Shown piece after piece: positions 42,248 through 52,983 of a stretch of 64,000 nt of DNA (its first letter is position 1; every line of letters starts with the position of its first letter). A program made the translations under genes and the position numbers. Origin of the DNA: Diplonema papillatum (Eukaryota > Euglenozoa > Diplonemea > Diplonemida > Diplonemidae); assembly GCA_030068145.1 (NCBI GenBank), contig JAPJBO010001089.1, positions 1 through 64,000 on the forward strand. Reading direction: 5' to 3'. The notes beneath the pieces were generated by a model. It saw only the letters and a program-made list of their open reading frames with translations. It did not search any database and was not told the DNA's origin.

Positions 42248-45200
42248 ATGTTAGCGAACAGCCCTGACGAAGAGGAGCAACAAGAGGATGATGACAAGCT
42301 GCTTCTGTGGAAGGGGCACTGGCAGATGGGCTGGTCAAACGTGTTCCCGGTGAGTGATGCGATGATTTGCCGCTGCCGCACTGCTGGCTCCGCTAGCGGA
42401 AGCTACCCACCATCTGTGCGCAAAGGGACATCGATTGTCCAGCTTCTCACAGACAAAGCCCTACAAAAGCGAGAGGACAGAAGCGTCAAGCCAAGCAGTT
42501 CTCTAGTGAGTCCTTTGTTCTCCTCCGTGCCAACATCAGAACAAGAGGCTCAAGAACCCCCAGCAACACCTTCTTGGTGCTTCGTAGTTGCGAGGGAGTG
42601 GTACGAGGATAAAGGCATTGACGGCGGAAGCTCAATCTCGTTACCCCGTGTTTCGCAATCCGATCTCTGCGTTCAAGAAGAAAATCTAAAAGACGACGAA
42701 ACAGACGTTTCCGACGAACGCCCTTCGTCTCCACTGGCTGTCGCGAGCCAACGGAAACGCAAACCCGTACCTGTGAACGGCACGAAGCTGTCGACAACTT
42801 CCAACCGAACGCAATGCTTACTGCTCTATAGCACCGCGCTAGGAAATCCTTATCTCTGGTTCTACGAAGTACTGCCACAGTTTCCACACGTCGTTCTCAT
42901 GCAGAAACTGCACATTGTAGGAGAAGAAGAGGAGTCCTCCGGTGACAAGAAAGTGTGTGACCGGAAGAACCCAATGCTTGTGTCAGTGGAGGCGAACACA
43001 GGGTTATTGGTCACCTATCGCAGGATGACAGGAAAGATTTGTGTGTACCAATGTGTTTTTGACACACATACAGGCAGGATTCGAATAGATCCCGGGAGGT
43101 GCGTAAAGAATCGCGTTTGGGTGCCTTGGTTGCAACCAGGATTCACTCAAATATTGCTGAAAGCATCAAGGAATGGGCGACACAGGGTCATTTGCTTCGA
43201 CTCAACGTCCGGCTACGTCACAACAGAAGCCCTTGCTTCAACCACACCAGCGCCCGGAGAAGTGGACCCTCAAAACCAGTCACCACGGCTTGCCAGCTTG
43301 CAAACTGATGTTGTTGCGTCGCAAAGTGCCACGTGCACACCTATTCCGACGCAACTCATTTCCGACAACAAGACGACTACAAAGGATCAAGCGGTAGACG
43401 AACTATCTTCCAACTGTGAAAACCATACGACAGCGCAGAAAAAACAATGCGAAGACCACCAAACAAGCAGGACTTGCGAATCTTTCACGGAAACCAATCA
43501 TTTGAACTCGACTTCATGCATTGTATCGTTGGATCAGACGTCTGGTGGCGGTGCAGACCTGCACATTGCCGTGCCGTGCGCATTGCAGCCTGAGTGGGAA
43601 TCTCGTTCTGAGCTACCAGAACGGTGTGATTCTCACGACGTGCAGCTGCCATTATCAACATGTGTGCTCCCCATGGTTAAGAGCGCTTCAGGCGCTGAAG
43701 AAACATCACACACCTCCGAGCAAAACCAGTGTGCAAGCGAAGAGAGCAAGCAAGATGCACCACTCCAAGTGTGTCAAGTCAACAAACGAGTCAGCGCTGT
43801 GTGTACGTCGGCTTCATGCCAGCATTCGTGCAAAGGACGATTCTCAGCAACATCGTCGCTGCCATTTGCTGGTGGAGGCGGTTCTGAGAGATCATTGTTG
43901 TGGTCATCGCGACTCGGATCTTGGCATCCAGTCCTCGAAGCACACGACGGTATGGATGACCAGCTCAACGATCGGAATGAAGACGAGCCTGCTGATAGGA
44001 CTACCCCTGCCTGCAGCAGCGCTTCCACGCCCTCAGCTGGAAACGTTGAAGATGCAGCTGACATCGTGGTGCAAGTAGAAAACGTCTGCTCGCCGAAGGT
44101 ACAAGAAAGCTGTCAAAACCGTGAACACAAAAGCAGCTTAGGCAACCTGGCTTTAAACGTGAACGATAATCATAGGTTGCGGCTGCCTTCGAGAAAAAGC
44201 AACGCAAGTGACACGAGACGGTTCAGTGGATTGTCGGCTCTGGTACCACCTGACACTGTGGCGCAAGCGAAACGCAGGCTCGGTGCAATGATGGTATCTC
44301 TGCCGTTGCGGAAAGAATGCGTATTTTTTTACAACCCGAACTACCGACAACCACCATCCACCACTGCGTCTCAGCTTCCGCTTGCGAAGCGAGTGGCATC
44401 GCGACATTCCTGGAGTCACATCGTTCTTTGGCGGCATTCATTCGTCTTGTGCTACAGCAACACTGACGGTGCTGTCTTGGTTTTCAACATCGCAATTCGC
44501 CCCGACAATAGCAACCGAGAGAGGCCGGTGGCAACTGATACAGCAGAGGCTTTTGCTTTGCCTATCGGCCCAACCGTGTTTTATGACTACCGAAAAGCAT
44601 TGACCAAAGCCCCCGCCGAGCCTTTAGTGCCGCGGGCAGTGCGGGAAAATGATGCTGCACAGGCTATCGACACACCTGCACCAGTGGCGAAGCGAATTGC
44701 CCGGCAAGCGAGCACAATTCACGACATGCCTGGGCCCTGTAGATCTTTGGACGGTAGAAAATCGCAAATCCGCAAACCCATATCGCCAGGCGGCATTCGT
44801 GTGAGTAGTGCAGACGAGGAAATTCCGAGGAATCGACCTTTGGAGGAGCACGTACCACGTTTGTCAACCCAGCAACCAGAAAATGACTATAGCACGAGCA
44901 TTCTCCGTATTTTAGATGAGCTGCGGCGTCTACCAACATTCCATGGGGCCACACCGTACGCATCGCGCGCCACGCAGCTTTCGAAACGTGCGCTCGATCG
45001 CATTTTGCGAGGCGAAACACTCTTTTCCTCTTCAAAAGAACCCGACACCAGCCAACTGCCAGCGCGCCTCATCATCGCCCGTATCACAGAAACTCTGTCA
45101 AAAGCTGATTCCAGACACAACGCAGTGCGGGCAATTTATCGTTCGTTGCGCAAATCACAGATGCTCGTCAAATCTGCTGAATCGGACGATTCCGGTGCTT

Positions 45201-46429
45201 TCGGTTCAAAGAGCCAGGAACCTGTGGGTACCAGGCACCATTTTGACAACGAAGATGTTGCAGCCGATTGCGAACAAAGCAATAGAAGCAATAGACAAGA
45301 GGCGCCACGGAACTCGGTTCATTCAATAGCAGCAACCATGAGTCTGCCAGAGACAGCTATGTGGCCTGAGATAGCTGAAAATGATGCCGAAGCCGAGTAC
45401 AGCATCGAGCAACTCAAGTCGGATGACAACGCTCCCATCCCCTATAGCTCAGAGCGACGTGCGCCGCGTCGGAGAAGATACGACAGCACAGGCTACAACA
45501 ACCCAAACCGTTTTGTTACGCCGAAAGTCGTGCCCTTTGTCCCCACGAAGCCGACAACATGCTCACGATCTCGGCGATACGAAGCCGTAGCATCAGTCGC
45601 ATCAGTTCACTTCCCACCCATACTTTCCGCCCCTCCCAGCGTTCCGCCAGCCACTCCTCCAGCATCACTCGATCAAGCAGACTATCAAAGCACGGAGTCA
45701 CCTGCTCGCACTACGAATTCTCCACGTATCTGTGACAGTGAGGATTTTGTCTCGCAAGCTTTCGTTCTAGATCTTGATCCAAGCGTTGTCCACAAGTACC
45801 TTGCTGGTGTGCTACCGAAACCCTGGGTTCCAACAGCATCGTGCAGGAACCCTACTGCAGAGTTCTCGGCCCTTTCCAAAAGAGGCGAGATTGAACGATT
45901 GTTAGAAGCACGCGCCCGCGTTGTCGAACAACGGGGTCTAACACCATCGCAGCTTGCAGCGTCTGTCAATCGACTCACGAAGGGAGACGGCGCCCACACT
46001 CGAGTTCCAAGGGAAGTTGTATCGCGCCTGGCCTACGACAAGCTGGACAAAGAATTCCGGGACAGCCAACCAGCTAAGCTGCGCTCTGATCATCAGGGCC
46101 GTATTTGCGCTCGATTGCACGACGAAGGTCTCAGAAGAAAGAAATTGAAGCAGAACTTACTTGTCGAAAGGTACGCGCCACCTCAGAAGCCTGCCGGAAA
46201 AGTGTCGAGAAGAGCTGTTGTTCAGAGACTATATGCCAGCGGTATTGTGCGTCACGAAGTGGCTCGGAAGAAAGCAGTCGAGGCATTTTTGCCAGGCGAA
46301 CCAGCATCCATTAAACACTCCCCAAAGCAGCAGAAAGAGAGCATCGACAGACTGTACACGAAGCCTGTGCAATTTTATATGGAAGCTCGGCATCGACTCT
46401 TAAAAAGGCATCTCTGCAGCAGTGGTTAA
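42248..46429 (+). CDS. Large intronless protein of unknown function (1393 residues)
   Basis: A single open frame of 4.2 kb starts at an ATG with an acidic stretch (DEEEQQEDDD). Two compact hydrophobic regions stand out among disordered Ser/Thr/Gln-rich linkers. They are about residues 185-335 (QCLLLYSTALGNPYLWFYEV, later VWVPWLQPGFTQILLKASR) and about 670-770 (KECVFFYNPNY, HSWSHIVLWRHSFVLCYSNT). Both have beta-strand character. The last 180 residues carry four spaced units beginning RLA, RLH, RLY and RLY, each followed by a basic helix (RLHDEGLRRKKLKQ, RLYASGIVRHEVARKKAV). RL[YH]-type repeats are common in protist cytoskeletal or ciliary proteins, so a cytoskeletal role is possible, but this is inference. 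No enzyme motif was seen. Confidence 0.8.
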   Translation: MLANSPDEEEQQEDDDKLLLWKGHWQMGWSNVFPVSDAMICRCRTAGSASGSYPPSVRKGTSIVQLLTDKALQKREDRSVKPSSSLVSPLFSSVPTSEQEAQEPPATPSWCFVVAREWYEDKGIDGGSSISLPRVSQSDLCVQEENLKDDETDVSDERPSSPLAVASQRKRKPVPVNGTKLSTTSNRTQCLLLYSTALGNPYLWFYEVLPQFPHVVLMQKLHIVGEEEESSGDKKVCDRKNPMLVSVEANTGLLVTYRRMTGKICVYQCVFDTHTGRIRIDPGRCVKNRVWVPWLQPGFTQILLKASRNGRHRVICFDSTSGYVTTEALASTTPAPGEVDPQNQSPRLASLQTDVVASQSATCTPIPTQLISDNKTTTKDQAVDELSSNCENHTTAQKKQCEDHQTSRTCESFTETNHLNSTSCIVSLDQTSGGGADLHIAVPCALQPEWESRSELPERCDSHDVQLPLSTCVLPMVKSASGAEETSHTSEQNQCASEESKQDAPLQVCQVNKRVSAVCTSASCQHSCKGRFSATSSLPFAGGGGSERSLLWSSRLGSWHPVLEAHDGMDDQLNDRNEDEPADRTTPACSSASTPSAGNVEDAADIVVQVENVCSPKVQESCQNREHKSSLGNLALNVNDNHRLRLPSRKSNASDTRRFSGLSALVPPDTVAQAKRRLGAMMVSLPLRKECVFFYNPNYRQPPSTTASQLPLAKRVASRHSWSHIVLWRHSFVLCYSNTDGAVLVFNIAIRPDNSNRERPVATDTAEAFALPIGPTVFYDYRKALTKAPAEPLVPRAVRENDAAQAIDTPAPVAKRIARQASTIHDMPGPCRSLDGRKSQIRKPISPGGIRVSSADEEIPRNRPLEEHVPRLSTQQPENDYSTSILRILDELRRLPTFHGATPYASRATQLSKRALDRILRGETLFSSSKEPDTSQLPARLIIARITETLSKADSRHNAVRAIYRSLRKSQMLVKSAESDDSGAFGSKSQEPVGTRHHFDNEDVAADCEQSNRSNRQEAPRNSVHSIAATMSLPETAMWPEIAENDAEAEYSIEQLKSDDNAPIPYSSERRAPRRRRYDSTGYNNPNRFVTPKVVPFVPTKPTTCSRSRRYEAVASVASVHFPPILSAPPSVPPATPPASLDQADYQSTESPARTTNSPRICDSEDFVSQAFVLDLDPSVVHKYLAGVLPKPWVPTASCRNPTAEFSALSKRGEIERLLEARARVVEQRGLTPSQLAASVNRLTKGDGAHTRVPREVVSRLAYDKLDKEFRDSQPAKLRSDHQGRICARLHDEGLRRKKLKQNLLVERYAPPQKPAGKVSRRAVVQRLYASGIVRHEVARKKAVEAFLPGEPASIKHSPKQQKESIDRLYTKPVQFYMEARHRLLKRHLCSSG

Positions 46430-46748
46430 TGAAGAGCGATTCGATCGCGTCAAGCAACAAGCAGCTGCTTTCATCATCATCTCTCCCGTCTTAAGCATGT
46501 GGGTGGATGCAGCACAATAGCTCGAACTTGTTCAAGAGTCGTTCTATCGTGCTGTTGTTCCCTCCGCAGCACACAGCCTTACCAGGCTGCCCTGCCCTGT
46601 TTTCCGTTCCCTTCTTCCTTTCGTTTGTCTACTAGTAAACAGTCTAGAAAACCTCGATCCAAGAACTAAGCTGCATGACACAAGTCCAGTTTCAGAAGTC
46701 GTCGCACATACACGTCAACTCAGTGCGCAAACACTCCAATGTGGCACA
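46430..46748. other. Intergenic region before the LINE-B copy
   Basis: No gene was found. The last nucleotides, TCAAAAC (46749-46755), match those directly after the LINE-B tail. Confidence 0.5.
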
Positions 46749-48820
46749 TCAAAACGAAAGCCCTGGTCAGCCGGGCACGAGTGAGTCCGAAGTCCTTTGC
46801 TGATGACTTGTACCTTCTCTCGCGACTCGCGAAGCTGCTCCAGGAAGGAATAGATGTCACCGCGATATTTGGGAATCTGACCGGCCTCGCTCTCAACGAA
46901 GGCAAGTGTGCCGCCTTCTCGACGTCGAAAAAAGGCCCCCGTCTCGAGGTTGGAGGCAAGGCGATGAAATCGGTGAAGACCGTTAAGGTTCTGGGCGTTC
47001 CCCTGGGCACAGAAGGGCCTGTGGACAACGGTAGGTCTGACGCGACCGTGGAAGCCGCAGCCAGGCTAGAAGCGTCGCCACTGAAGCCGCGCACCAAGTT
47101 CCGCGTCATGCAGACGATCGCGGCATCCGCCCACTACGGCGCGGCCTACTGCGCCAACTCGGCCGGGGGCTTCGCGAACAACTCCGTTCTTCGCACGGCT
47201 CTCTCCGCCTGCTTGATTCCTCGCTCAAATCGGGCGAAGAGCCCCCTCGCGACACTTACCCTCGTTGCGAAGGCGCACTTGTGCGATCCGGCATGCGCCT
47301 CCGGGTACAGCTCACTCCGCACCGCCGCGAAGCAATACCAGAAGGAGAGATTTCGGCTGCGAATGGATGCCCTCCTTGTATCCGGGGCTGACGCCTCCTT
47401 AAAGGGCCCCGTCGGGCTGATATCCAATCTCCTTCGGGAGATACGTTTCCTGCCGGCGAAGCGGCACAGTTTCGAGCTGCTATCGTTCGAAGGTGCGACC
47501 GTGCCCTTCTCCGGGAAGGAGGCACTGCACTTCGTCCGTGAGGGCCTGCGTCTTCGAGCGTGGCGCTACCTGACGACACAAAGGCAAGGCTATTCGGGTA
47601 TCGAGAGGGGGGTGGATGTGCGCCTGTTGAACAGACTGTGGCAGAACCGCGCGACGGGGGACAGGCTCAGCTTTGCAATCCGCAAATGCATCGCAGGAGC
47701 GGTGTACTCTCGCGAGTGGTGCAACAGAAGATGGGGAACGGGTGACGGCGTATGCGAGTTCTGCGACGGTGGGACTCCGGGGACCCTGCTACACTATTTC
47801 TGGGAATGCCCGGGACCAGGGGGCAGGTGGGTCAATCTACACTGCCGACTCGACGTCGCAGGAGTGGCGGCACAGAATATGCCCCTATGCCTGAGCACAC
47901 GGGGGATTCCCCCCATCGGAACCCCGCCGGTACTCGTGGAGAGGGTCCAGAAGCTGATCGGGACCATCTCCATCGAGATGGCGCAAGCGCAGCACAATAT
48001 CGCGACGACGCGCCCCTGGGAGCTTGCCTCCGCCGCGGCAGGGAGATATGACGTTGAGCTGGCAAGGGACAGCCGTGAGCTCCTCACGAAGCAGATTGGG
48101 ACGCGCTTCGCGGCGTCGCTAGTCTACTGGCTAAGGAATCTACGTTGGGTCAACACCCCCCCTCTCCCCACGACCGGCGTGGAACTCGCTTTGGATTTTG
48201 AGGCCTACACGCGATCCAAGCTGCCTGGGGAAACGTTTGCCGAAAAAGGGTTGCAGATAGGATATCTAGCACGAGCCATCAACGACCTAAGCTTTGCTGA
48301 CACGGGGGCCTCAGCCTTCCCCGGGAAGTGGAGACAGGGTGTATGCTCTTTACGCTGCCTGGGTGCGCCGGCAATGCCGGGATTCTCACACCGTCCACGT
48401 TTTGCAGCTGGACGGAGGACAGAGCTGATGTTGAACGGCATAGAAGCAGTATGCTCCAAAGACAGGTGGAACGACGCCAAACCCGTGTACCCTCAGGACG
48501 TAGCTTTCGCTAATTGGAAGCTGAAGTTTCCCATCAAGGTGTTTGCCGCCGCCGTAGGCCGCGCAGTCGCGAGGAAGAAGAGGGCCCGCAGCGCTACAAG
48601 GCGGCGATCCCCCGCGAGACGAGCTCACCCGCCGGCCAGAGCGCCCGCTGCAGCACCAACTCCGGTGCTACCACTCACTGTAGCAGAGCCGCGACCTGCG
48701 GCGCGCCTCCGGAGCGACTTACGCCCGCCGTAGCAGTGCGAAGAGAAGTGAGGAGACCGGAAACTCCCCGGAGAGATGGTCCCTGCACTCTAACTCGTCT
48801 CTCTCTCTCTCTCTCAAAAC
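46749..48820 (+). mobile_element. 5'-truncated LINE-B insertion with target-site duplication
   Basis: From 46755 the sequence follows full-length LINE-B from 59686 at a constant offset of 12931 nt. I noticed one substitution (near 47173 versus 60104). It ends in (CT)n at about 48797-48815. TCAAAAC occurs at 46749-46755 and again at 48814-48820, so a 5-7-nt target duplication is likely. Truncation fell within the RT domain, between motifs B and C. The near identity points to a recent insertion. Confidence 0.93.
46755..48733 (+). pseudogene. LINE-B ORF2 fragment (RT motif C to C-terminus)
   Basis: The open frame keeps residues equivalent to about 791-1449 of LINE-B ORF2. These include FADDLYLLS (about 46796), the zinc knuckle C-x2-C-x8-H-x4-C and the conserved ELALDFEAYT block. 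The endonuclease and RT motifs A and B are lost, so it cannot act as a polymerase. An accidental ATG at 46739 in the flank would allow translation, but that is not meaningful. Confidence 0.9.
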
Positions 48821-49055
48821 TATTGGTGGCCTGTTCGTTATATGCGAGACTACCGATTTGTCCATTTTAGTCGTAGACTATGGATACGGAAGTAGGGAGC
48901 CTTTTCCGCCTGCAGAAACCCTTGCAGCAATTACGTTGCAACTCGTCAAGTGTTGCGCCAAAGCTAGTAGTAAAGAGTACAGAGGTGATTCATTTGTTTG
49001 TTTCCCAAGTCCCGTTCACAACACCAGCAGGAGATGAAGACAGGGGGATTACCTG
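48821..49055. other. Intergenic region
   Basis: The short spacer between the LINE-B copy and the methyltransferase-like gene holds nothing recognised. Confidence 0.4.
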
Positions 49056-50021
49056 ATGTTTCGAAGTACACACCTCGCTTTGCTGGCAAGTGGAGGGCGT
49101 AAGCTGCCCCTCGCTGCTTCGGCATTGTCTTCGAGGAGTTTCTTAGACGAAATTCAAGAAACCTGCATATTTGGCCGGTATGCAGTTTCGGCTGCATTGC
49201 GACGAGCGGATGATTTCGGTCCATCAGTTTTGCATGTACTGCGGGACAAGGTCGATGATAAGCTCGTGAGTTCACTGCTAACTGCTCAAAGTGCGCGCGA
49301 GGGTAAGATTTCAATCTGCGAAAATAATGACGAGCAGCGACTGAATGACAAGCTGAACCCATTGCTACAGTCTGGCCACCTTCTAGGGCGCCTTTCACAG
49401 TATCACGAAGGTGTAATCCTTGAATACCAAGATGGCCTTCGTCGTTTTCGCAAGATCCCACATCTCAATCCTCGACCGAACGGAAAGCCGAAACTCTTTC
49501 TAGCTCTTGACACTGTTGGTGTCAGCACCCGAGATGCAGCTGATGTAATTACCTCGGCAGCCTCCTTTGGGCTCGATGGAATCTTCCTCTCAAACCCACG
49601 TAAGTACCTTTTTGCTCCGCTTTCCTGGGCATCTCAAGGCGCTGCCGATACTCTCCCCATCTACGATACTGGCGACTTCTACGAGTTCGTAAAGTCGCAC
49701 CATGATGCTGTTGCTTTTGTCGGACCGTACGCCACGACACGAAAACATTCGGCGGTCCCTCTGTCTGTTTTTGCTGAACGGGGTCCGGAATTGAGTCAAG
49801 ACGGCAAACCTTGGGTGCTTCTCGTGGGCACCCGACATTCTGGAAGCGAGTTATCCGACCACGCTGCCGCGGAAATGAGACCTGAGCAAGCCCTGCACCC
49901 TTTCTGCACAGCATCCATCAAAACGAACCCTCGAAATGACTCTTTCTATCCGTTGACCTGCGCTGTTCCTGTGTTGCTCGATGCTTTCGTGTCTGCACAC
50001 AACAAACGGGCAGCTGCATAA
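49056..50021 (+). CDS. SpoU/TrmH-type RNA 2'-O-methyltransferase-like protein, probably mitochondrial
   Basis: The intronless frame encodes 321 residues. The first 28 are rich in Arg, Ser, Ala and Leu without acids (MFRSTHLALLASGGRK..), like a mitochondrial presequence. The substrate-binding domain begins CIFGRYAVSAAL (37-48) and ends QYHEGVILEY (115-124), as in SpoU_sub_bind. The SPOUT domain covers about 145-315. Motif 1 reads VSTRDAADVITSAASFGLDG (156-175), where the usual N-x-G-A-I-x-R-T-A is lost. Motif 2 reads WVLLVGTRHSG (253-263) in place of G-x-E-x2-G. Motif 3 reads SFYPLTCAVPVLL (296-308). The fold and order match MRM1-like rRNA ribose methyltransferases, but the catalytic Asn, Arg and Glu are not in place. 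It may be a non-catalytic paralogue. Confidence 0.75.
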   Translation: MFRSTHLALLASGGRKLPLAASALSSRSFLDEIQETCIFGRYAVSAALRRADDFGPSVLHVLRDKVDDKLVSSLLTAQSAREGKISICENNDEQRLNDKLNPLLQSGHLLGRLSQYHEGVILEYQDGLRRFRKIPHLNPRPNGKPKLFLALDTVGVSTRDAADVITSAASFGLDGIFLSNPRKYLFAPLSWASQGAADTLPIYDTGDFYEFVKSHHDAVAFVGPYATTRKHSAVPLSVFAERGPELSQDGKPWVLLVGTRHSGSELSDHAAAEMRPEQALHPFCTASIKTNPRNDSFYPLTCAVPVLLDAFVSAHNKRAAA

Positions 50022-50509
50022 GTTTGTATGCACATTGAATACAATTGAAGACTGCAGTTGCCAGGTTTTGTCATGCATCACGTAGTTTTCTGTTCCCCTG
50101 CCTACTTCGGCATGGATATGCGTTTGCAAACTCTGTCGCCTTCGTTTGAACGAACATGCAAAGTTGTGTCGTTCAGGTTTCTCATGCCTTGCCATCTCAA
50201 GCTTGCAGTCGTCCATTTCTTTCAAGACCCCGTTGTCCATTCTGTGGCTCAACTGAGAACTAACAGTTTGTAGTGGCTCAAAGCGAAAGTTGTCAGTGCC
50301 TGTTTACTAGAGGAGGTGTTGCGAGAAAGCCTGAAGATCGACTCCAGCGTGGCATGATATCTACTTTTCCACTGCCTTTCATCACCGAAGCCAGTGTGTT
50401 GAAGCCTTCGTTTTTGAGTTCAAAATACGCCCCGGAATCAAGGAAGATGCTGCATATATATTTCAGTAGCTATTGAGACGCAACTGATTGCCAACGTACT
50501 GACACCTCT
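50022..50509. other. Intergenic region
   Basis: No supported feature was recognised apart from short frames. Confidence 0.4.
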
Positions 50510-50690
50510 TTGTAAAGCGACCCTGAGATAGAGGTAGTTTGGCCGTGCACGATCCGGGACAGGTATTGGCGACAACGCGAGTGTGAATTCTACAACGGTG
50601 GGACGCCGGTGATCACTTGCATTCTTTCTGGGGTGCCCGGGCAAGTGGAATTTTTGCACTCCCGGTGTCGCCGGCGTCGTACGTGTAATG
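50510..50690 (+). mobile_element. Old LINE fragment, zinc-knuckle region (plus strand)
   Basis: CGCGAGTGTGAATTC and GGTGGGACGCCGG, then TTCTTTCTGGGGTGCCCGGG, parallel LINE-B at 60680-60760 (GTATGCGAGTTC, GGTGGGACTCCGG, TTTCTGGGAATGCCCGGG). Indels and substitutions break the frame. Confidence 0.65.
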
Positions 50691-50699
50691 CCTACACAC

Positions 50700-50905
50700 T
50701 TGTTTTGTGATGAGCTGTCGACTATCGGTAGCTCAATGCCGTACTTCATTGACGCGGCAGCAGCAACCCGCAGACCCGGGTTTGCGGGTTTGCGGGCATC
50801 GTCGCGTTGCGCTTGCGTCAGTTCCTGGGCAATTGAACCGACCCACCTCTGGACCTCCAAGAATGCTGGGTCGGTGGGGGATTCCCCCTTCTGCGGGGAG
50901 TATAC
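50700..50905 (-). mobile_element. Old LINE fragment, C-terminal region (minus strand)
   Basis: Read on the minus strand, DPAFLEVQRWVGSIAQELTQ and ASMKYGIEL resemble LINE-B PPVLVERVQKLIGTISIEMA and AAGRYDVEL. The piece abuts a plus-strand fragment of the preceding part of the same family, so the two form an inverted pair. Confidence 0.65.
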
Positions 50906-51122
50906 TGCTCTTGTGGTGCAGTTATAAATTGCAAGGCTGGGCCTCTGGTGGGTTGGTTGCTGCTTTTGAGCTGGCAGTGCTTGGGTCCCGCAAACCCGAC
51001 AATCGACAGCATGGCACGAACTCACGAGACTCAGCAAATCGAAATTGCGAAACCACGAAATCCAACACCAGATCATACCCGTGCCCGTATCTCGTCCCAA
51101 AGACAACACGCTGCTCGTTTCG

Positions 51123-52983
51123 ATGTCTAGCCCGCCTCAATGGATAAAGGATGGCAAGCAAATGCCAGGCTCTGTGGTAAAGTCGCTTGTAGGACTTGGT
51201 GTTGTGGGTACGCTGTTTCCAGTCTACCTGGTGACAATCCTACCATTCACATTGGTTGTACAGATTGTGCGCTTGTTGACCAAAAAGAAGATGGTCATCC
51301 GGTACAAACCTGCGGAGGGTGACGACCGAGTGCAAATCCCTCCGGGCGACAAAATTGCTTTCAAAAAGCGGACCTTCGATGTTGTGCTGCTCGGAACAAC
51401 TGGTTTCACCGGCAAGCTTGCCGCAACATACTTGGCTAAACAGTACGGAAAAAGCGGTGGCAAGCTCAAATGGGCCATCGCCGGTCGCAGGAAGGGCGCA
51501 TTGGAGAGTATTGCCAAAGAGCTTGGAATGCCAGACTTGCCCATCATAATTTGCGATACGAGCAACGAGGAAAACTTGCGGACCCTTGTGAAGGACACAA
51601 GAGCTGTCGTATCTACTGCCGGTATGCTTTTCAGAATGCTAATGACTCGCGGTCACCTTTTGTGGTAGTTTTACCCTAGTCGTCCGGGTTTTACTCGCAA
51701 AGGAATATCTAGAAGTCCTTGCGATACGCTGAAGAAAAAAGGTGAAGCACAAGAGCCACAACCAAGTCTGGGATGATCAGTTGTTGTGCTCATGTTCTGC
51801 TCGGCCTCCGCTTTCTCGAGGCAACAAACAAAGACGAAGAAAGAGGAAGCACCGTCAAGCTGACACACCGCGACTCGCAAGCTCAATAAACTCCAAACAG
51901 GACCGTTTAACCTGCATGGCACACCAGTGGTAAAGTACTGTGCGAATTACGGCACGCATTATGCCGACATTACCGGTGAGGCCACGTGGGTGAGAGAGAT
52001 GGTGGATCGCTTTGACGCCATCGCAAAAGAGACTGGTGCACGAATTGTTCACTGCTGTGGACATGACTGCGTGCCGTGGGACTTGATGGTCATGCTTTCT
52101 GCCGCTAAACTCAAAAGTGAGTTTGGTTCGGACCTTGAGAAAGTTGAGATGTACGACAGAATCCGCTCTGCGCCCAGCGGTGGAACCCTTGCAACAGCAT
52201 TCTCACTAGTGTATGCGGAATCAAAATACGAACCATCAGTAAACTACAACCCCATGCTTATAACACACAAACGCGAAAAGGGGTGGGCAACCACGAGTTT
52301 CACTGGTCTCAATTCTGTCGCGTACTCCAGCCTCGAGAAGGCTTGGACCACCATGTTCGTTATGGCCCGTGTGAATTTTGAAGTTGTCCGGCGATCGAAC
52401 GCGCTGAGTAACTACGGTGAAAAGTTGTCCTACTACGAGGCGCATGTCCACAAGGCCATGCCTGTGGCGCTGATTCATTTTTTCAAGGTTCTCATCTTTG
52501 GTGCTGTTCTAGCTTGCCCACCTCTCCTGTCGATTGTGCAAAAGTTCCTTCCACAACCTGGTAGCGGGTCCTCAGCTGAGGCTATGGATGCTGGGTGGCT
52601 AGAAGTTTCGTGTCACGCTCGCGGTACCAAAAAGGACGCTCACGTGAACGGAAAGTTGTACTTCAAAACTGACCCAGGCTACACAGACACAGCAAGGATG
52701 CTGGTTGAAGCTGGACTGACCCTTGCTCTTACAGAGCCTGCGAAGCTTCCGGGAAGTATGTTTGCTTTCATTTTGTTACTCGTTTTAGTCTAGTTTTTAA
52801 GCAATCTTCACATCCGGACACTTGAAATTGTTCATGCGCCACGAAGTCTGCCAGTAAATTGAAAACTGCTCATATTATAAATACAAATACACAGTGCCGG
52901 GTATTCTGACACCTGCAACCGGGCTCGGGCAGCCGTATGTTGAGCGCCTGTGTTCCACGGGGACGACTCTCACGTGGTGCTAG
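51123..52983 (+). CDS. Saccharopine-dehydrogenase-like oxidoreductase (SCCPDH family)
   Basis: Three exons join in phase: 51123-51621, 51901-52755 and 52895-52983, giving 480 residues. The introns are 279 and 139 nt, both starting GTATG and ending AG. The ATG at 51123 (MSSPPQWIKDG) was chosen over upstream non-ATG frame. Residues about 15-55 form one or two membrane helices. The Rossmann start FDVVLLGTTGFTGKLAATYL carries the dinucleotide-binding G-x2-G-x-[TF]-G pattern. AIAGRRKGALESI and, across the first splice, GPFNLHGTPVV, then THYADITGEATWVREM and HCCGHDCVPWDL follow SCCPDH-like proteins closely. The last exon gives PGILTPATGLG. Relatives lie on lipid droplets or membranes; the reaction is not established. 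Confidence 0.88.
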
